Made by a program: the position numbers and the translations under genes. From Amycolatopsis iheyensis (lineage in GTDB: Bacteria > Actinomycetota > Actinomycetes > Mycobacteriales > Pseudonocardiaceae): a stretch of 64,000 nucleotides of DNA. Shown here one piece after another: positions 61,881 to 64,000 of this stretch (positions within the stretch are counted from its first letter, which is position 1; the number at the start of each line of letters is the position of its first letter). The stretch lies in NCBI RefSeq assembly GCF_024703995.1, contig NZ_JAMXQV010000002.1, positions 1-64,000 on the forward strand, written 5' to 3'. The notes under the pieces are model-generated. The model searched no databases. It was not told the origin of the DNA and worked only from the letters and a program-made list of their open reading frames with translations.

Positions 61881-62367
61881 GGGCGCCCGCCGGGCCGGGG
61901 TCGGTGGCCAGCTCGGCCCAGAGGGTCTTGCCGCTCGGGCGGCGCAGCTGGCCCCACGCCGCCGCGCAGCGCTCGACCAGCAGCAGGCCGCGGCCGCCCT
62001 GGTCGGAGGGGGTGCGGCGGCGGGCGGGCTCGCCCCCGGCGTCATCGACCTCGATGCGCAGCTTCGCCGCGCCCGGCAGCAGGCGGACGTGGTAGGGCGC
62101 GCGGCCGTGCCGCAGGGCGTTGGACGTCAGCTCGTCCACCACCATGACCGCGGTGCTGATGACGTTGGCCGGCAGGTCGCACAGGACCGCGCGGACCCAG
62201 TGGCGGACCTTGGCCAGCTCGCTGAGCTCGGCCGAGATGCCGATTTCGTGCCGGACCCCACGCAGTTTCACATCCGCCTCCTCCGCCGTGCCGGACCCCG
62301 AAGGGAAGCCGTCCCCTTCTTCATGCCCGGATCCAGGCTCGCCGACACGGGTTTCGGAGGTGGTCAT
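61873..62367 (-). CDS. RsbW-like ATP-binding anti-sigma/serine kinase
   Basis: A 164-residue GHKL-fold protein: N box VVDELTSNALRHG, G1 box VDDAGGEP and G2 region GGRGLLLVERCAAAWG. The first 35 residues are an acidic and Gly/Ser-rich extension. It would bind a sigma factor and phosphorylate the STAS partners encoded at both ends of this operon. The ATG overlaps the upstream STAS stop (ATGA). No sigma-factor gene lies in the operon, so its target is encoded elsewhere. Confidence 0.92.
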   Translation of the reverse strand: MTTSETRVGEPGSGHEEGDGFPSGSGTAEEADVKLRGVRHEIGISAELSELAKVRHWVRAVLCDLPANVISTAVMVVDELTSNALRHGRAPYHVRLLPGAAKLRIEVDDAGGEPARRRTPSDQGGRGLLLVERCAAAWGQLRRPSGKTLWAELATDPGPAGARG

Positions 62368-62750
62368 CGCGGTTCGCCCCAAGAAGCGCGGGCCGCGTCG
62401 ATCGTCGGGTGCACCGGCATCACGTCGCCGAGGCCGAGCAGCTCGATCGGGCGGACGACGGCATGGACGGTCGACACCACCGCGAACCGGCCGCCGGCCT
62501 CGCGCAGGCGGGCGCTGAGCCGCAGGAAGACCTGCAGGCAGCTGGAGTCGCAGTACTCGACCCCGGTCATGTCCAGCACGATCCGCGCGGCACCGGGTTC
62601 GGCCGGGAGCAGCTCGGCGAGCTTCGGGGAAACCGCGAAGTCGAACTCGCCACGCAGTGTGTAGACGTGCGGGTCCCCGGTGTCGAAGACTTCCAGGGAC
62701 CAGCCGGCACCCGAGTGGCGCTGCCGTGGCCGCGCTGCGTCGGTGGTCAT
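62364..62750 (-). CDS. STAS-domain anti-sigma factor antagonist (first gene of partner-switch operon)
   Basis: A 128-residue STAS protein with the phosphoacceptor string VEYCDSSCLQVFLRL, where the usual Gly after Ser-Ser is Cys. ATG at 62750 is chosen because GGAG is close before it and the domain begins soon after; the frame is open further upstream. Its stop overlaps the RsbW-like start. Two 9-base direct repeats (AGTATCCAA at 62759-62767 and 62771-62779) lie just upstream and may belong to the promoter. Confidence 0.9.
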   Translation of the reverse strand: MTTDAARPRQRHSGAGWSLEVFDTGDPHVYTLRGEFDFAVSPKLAELLPAEPGAARIVLDMTGVEYCDSSCLQVFLRLSARLREAGGRFAVVSTVHAVVRPIELLGLGDVMPVHPTIDAARASWGEPR

Positions 62751-62855
62751 GCGACTCCAGTATCCAAACCAGTATCCAAGATCGGTGTCCCGGGTCAGGG
62801 CCGGGAACGGGACGCGGGCTGGCGGCTCAACCTGCTCCGAACGCAATCTACCAGC

Positions 62856-62871
62856 GCCCCCGAACGGGGGC
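62856..62871 (-). terminator. Short hairpin after the VanZ-RDD gene
   Basis: GCCCCCG (62856-62862) and CGGGGGC (62865-62871) form a seven-base stem with an AA loop, 15 bases downstream of the minus-strand VanZ-RDD stop codon. Confidence 0.6.
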
Positions 62872-62885
62872 AGCGCGGTGCCCCA

Positions 62886-64000
62886 TCACCGTCCTTTAAG
62901 GACTTCCTCGCGCCGGGCGGGTTCGGGCGCCGGCGCCGGGGTCGTCACGCCGGCCGGCACGATGGCCACGTTGACCGTCCTGGTCAGCCGTTCGTAGGGC
63001 GCCCGGTGCTCGTTGTCGAGCAGCACGGCCAGCGGTGTCCAGACGCCGACTACGAACACCGACGCGGCGAGCGCGACCGGCAGGAGCAGCTGCTCGGGGT
63101 GGTTGCCGAGGTCCCAGTGGTCCAGGTCCAGCACCAGCCAGCCGAGCCACAGCGGCGAGAGCAGGACGCCGTTGCGGACCAGCAGCGCGATCGGCCCGGC
63201 GCGGCGGCCGCCGCGCCGCGCCACGCGCAGCAGCATCGCCCGCTTGCCGGGGGTCGAGCCGGTAACCGAGGGCAGCACCACGAACCACACCAGGGCGAGG
63301 ATCACCACCGGCGTGTCGCGGTGCGTCAGCTCCTCGCCGAAGAGCGTCAGCAGGCCGAACAGGAAGCCCAGCAGCGCGGCGAACCCGAGCAGGTCGGTGG
63401 CCAGGGCGAACAGCCGCCGCGTGAAGGTGACCTTCGCGGCGTAGCGACGTCGTTCGTGCTCCGGCTCGGGCGAGGGCAGCAGCCGGCCGAGCGGGCCCGC
63501 GAGCAACCAGCCGGCGACCACGCCGGCGGTGTTGAGGATGAGGTCGTCGACGCTGAAGAGCCGGTACGGGCACGGGTAGACGAACCACAGCCCGGTCAGC
63601 TGCGTCAGTTCGAAGAACAGCGAGACGCCGAAGCCGACGACGGCCGCGGGCACGAGCCGCATCCGCTGCGCGTAGCGGACGTAGAAGCCCAGCGGCGCCA
63701 GCATCACGACGTTGAGCGCGGTGGTCCAGACCGCCGGGTTGTGCAGCAGCGCACCCGGGCTCCAGTGCCCGCGGGCCCGCTGGGAAACCACTTCGACGAA
63801 GTAGAACGGCCGCAGCTGCGGGGAGCTCGCGTAGGTGTGCCCCGCGCAGTACGCCGGGTCGGCGGGCAGCGGCAGGACCGTCTGCGTCGCGATCGCCAGC
63901 AGGTAGAAGAGGAACGCGTAGAACACGAACGTCGGCCAGCCTCCGGCGCGGCCTCGGCGCCGGTAGCTGACGAAGGCGGCCGGGAGCATGACGGCCAGCA
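62886..64000 (-). CDS. VanZ-family plus RDD-domain membrane protein (5' end outside window)
   Basis: The visible 371 codons encode a membrane protein. The first part is VanZ-like: about four helices with LNVVMLAPLGFYVRY, FFELTQLTGLWFVYPCPYRLFSVDDLILNTAGVVAGW. The second part (about 185-330) is an RDD domain with RRLFALATDLLGFAALLG, and STPGKRAMLLRVARR. The Arg/Asp residues that name RDD are present. An ATG at 63989 could be a start, but the frame continues through LAV to the edge and homologues have a further helix there, so the true start probably lies outside. VanZ proteins can contribute to glycopeptide tolerance; RDD proteins are often transporters. Function here is unknown. Confidence 0.82.
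   Translation of the reverse strand, partial: LAVMLPAAFVSYRRRGRAGGWPTFVFYAFLFYLLAIATQTVLPLPADPAYCAGHTYASSPQLRPFYFVEVVSQRARGHWSPGALLHNPAVWTTALNVVMLAPLGFYVRYAQRMRLVPAAVVGFGVSLFFELTQLTGLWFVYPCPYRLFSVDDLILNTAGVVAGWLLAGPLGRLLPSPEPEHERRRYAAKVTFTRRLFALATDLLGFAALLGFLFGLLTLFGEELTHRDTPVVILALVWFVVLPSVTGSTPGKRAMLLRVARRGGRRAGPIALLVRNGVLLSPLWLGWLVLDLDHWDLGNHPEQLLLPVALAASVFVVGVWTPLAVLLDNEHRAPYERLTRTVNVAIVPAGVTTPAPAPEPARREEVLKGR

Overview
The window is high-GC chromosomal DNA from an actinomycete. Third codon positions are almost all G or C and GTG starts are frequent. Secreted cellulose-binding enzymes, an F420-type oxidoreductase, an AfsA-type butyrolactone protein, an MmpL transporter, an IniA/IniC-like dynamin pair and RsbW/SpoIIE/STAS partner-switch genes all point to the Actinomycetia. 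Pseudonocardiaceae, and an Amycolatopsis-like genus, fit best, but that is inference. I saw no rRNA, tRNA, CRISPR or prophage. The only mobile-element trace is the first 20 codons of an IS110-type transposase at the left edge.

Left third (1-24.4 kb): an aldo/keto reductase is followed by a plant-polysaccharide set: a Cip1-like CBM2 protein, a GH5 cellulase, and further on a GH74 xyloglucanase and a sugar porter. The three enzyme genes each carry a 14-bp CebR-type palindrome (TGGGAGCGCTYYCA) upstream, so they look like one cellobiose-controlled regulon. Between them sits a five-gene run (regulator, AfsA-like hotdog enzyme, carboxymuconolactone-decarboxylase-like protein, HAD phosphatase, MDR reductase) that could make a diffusible butyrolactone or butenolide-like signal. 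Next come an LLM oxidoreductase and metH. MetH is preceded by an S-adenosylhomocysteine riboswitch whose P1 strand overlaps a hairpin that hides the ribosome-binding site. A FAD monooxygenase, a TPR protein, a secreted PI-PLC-like protein and two small genes follow.

Middle (24.6-46.2 kb): a LAL/LuxR regulator precedes a tight five-gene operon: a 13-repeat Asn/Gln/Gly-rich protein with a His-rich tail, two dynamin-like GTPases (IniA-like and IniC-like), an acidic proline-rich protein, and a membrane-anchored Hsp70 without a substrate-binding domain. This is the most unusual system in the window. It is followed by sensory genes (PAS histidine kinase with single-domain response regulator, NarL-type regulator, RsbW-like ATPase, STAS protein). 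Beside them is a small scrambled stretch built from pieces of the NarL regulator gene and of an aminoglycoside-phosphotransferase-like gene. RraA, CutA, a phosphotransferase, DUF4326, an 852-residue orphan membrane protein and a PaaK-like ligase with a MarR regulator complete this part.

Right third (46.2-64 kb): a secreted PVGR-repeat protein, DUF1883, an N-terminally shortened MSMEG_6728-like protein, a Tat-exported glutaminase-like enzyme with a ricin-type lectin domain, a polyamine operon (group IV decarboxylase, SpeD, SpeE-like), secreted small proteins, divergent MarR/MmpL and MerR/metallo-beta-lactamase pairs with clear palindromic operators, and a five-gene overlapping partner-switch operon. 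That operon (STAS, RsbW-like kinase, PAS-GAF-PP2C phosphatase, B12-binding protein, STAS) contains a CarH-type Wx9EH light-sensing motif, suggesting light- or B12-controlled sigma-factor signalling. A VanZ-RDD membrane protein runs off the right edge.
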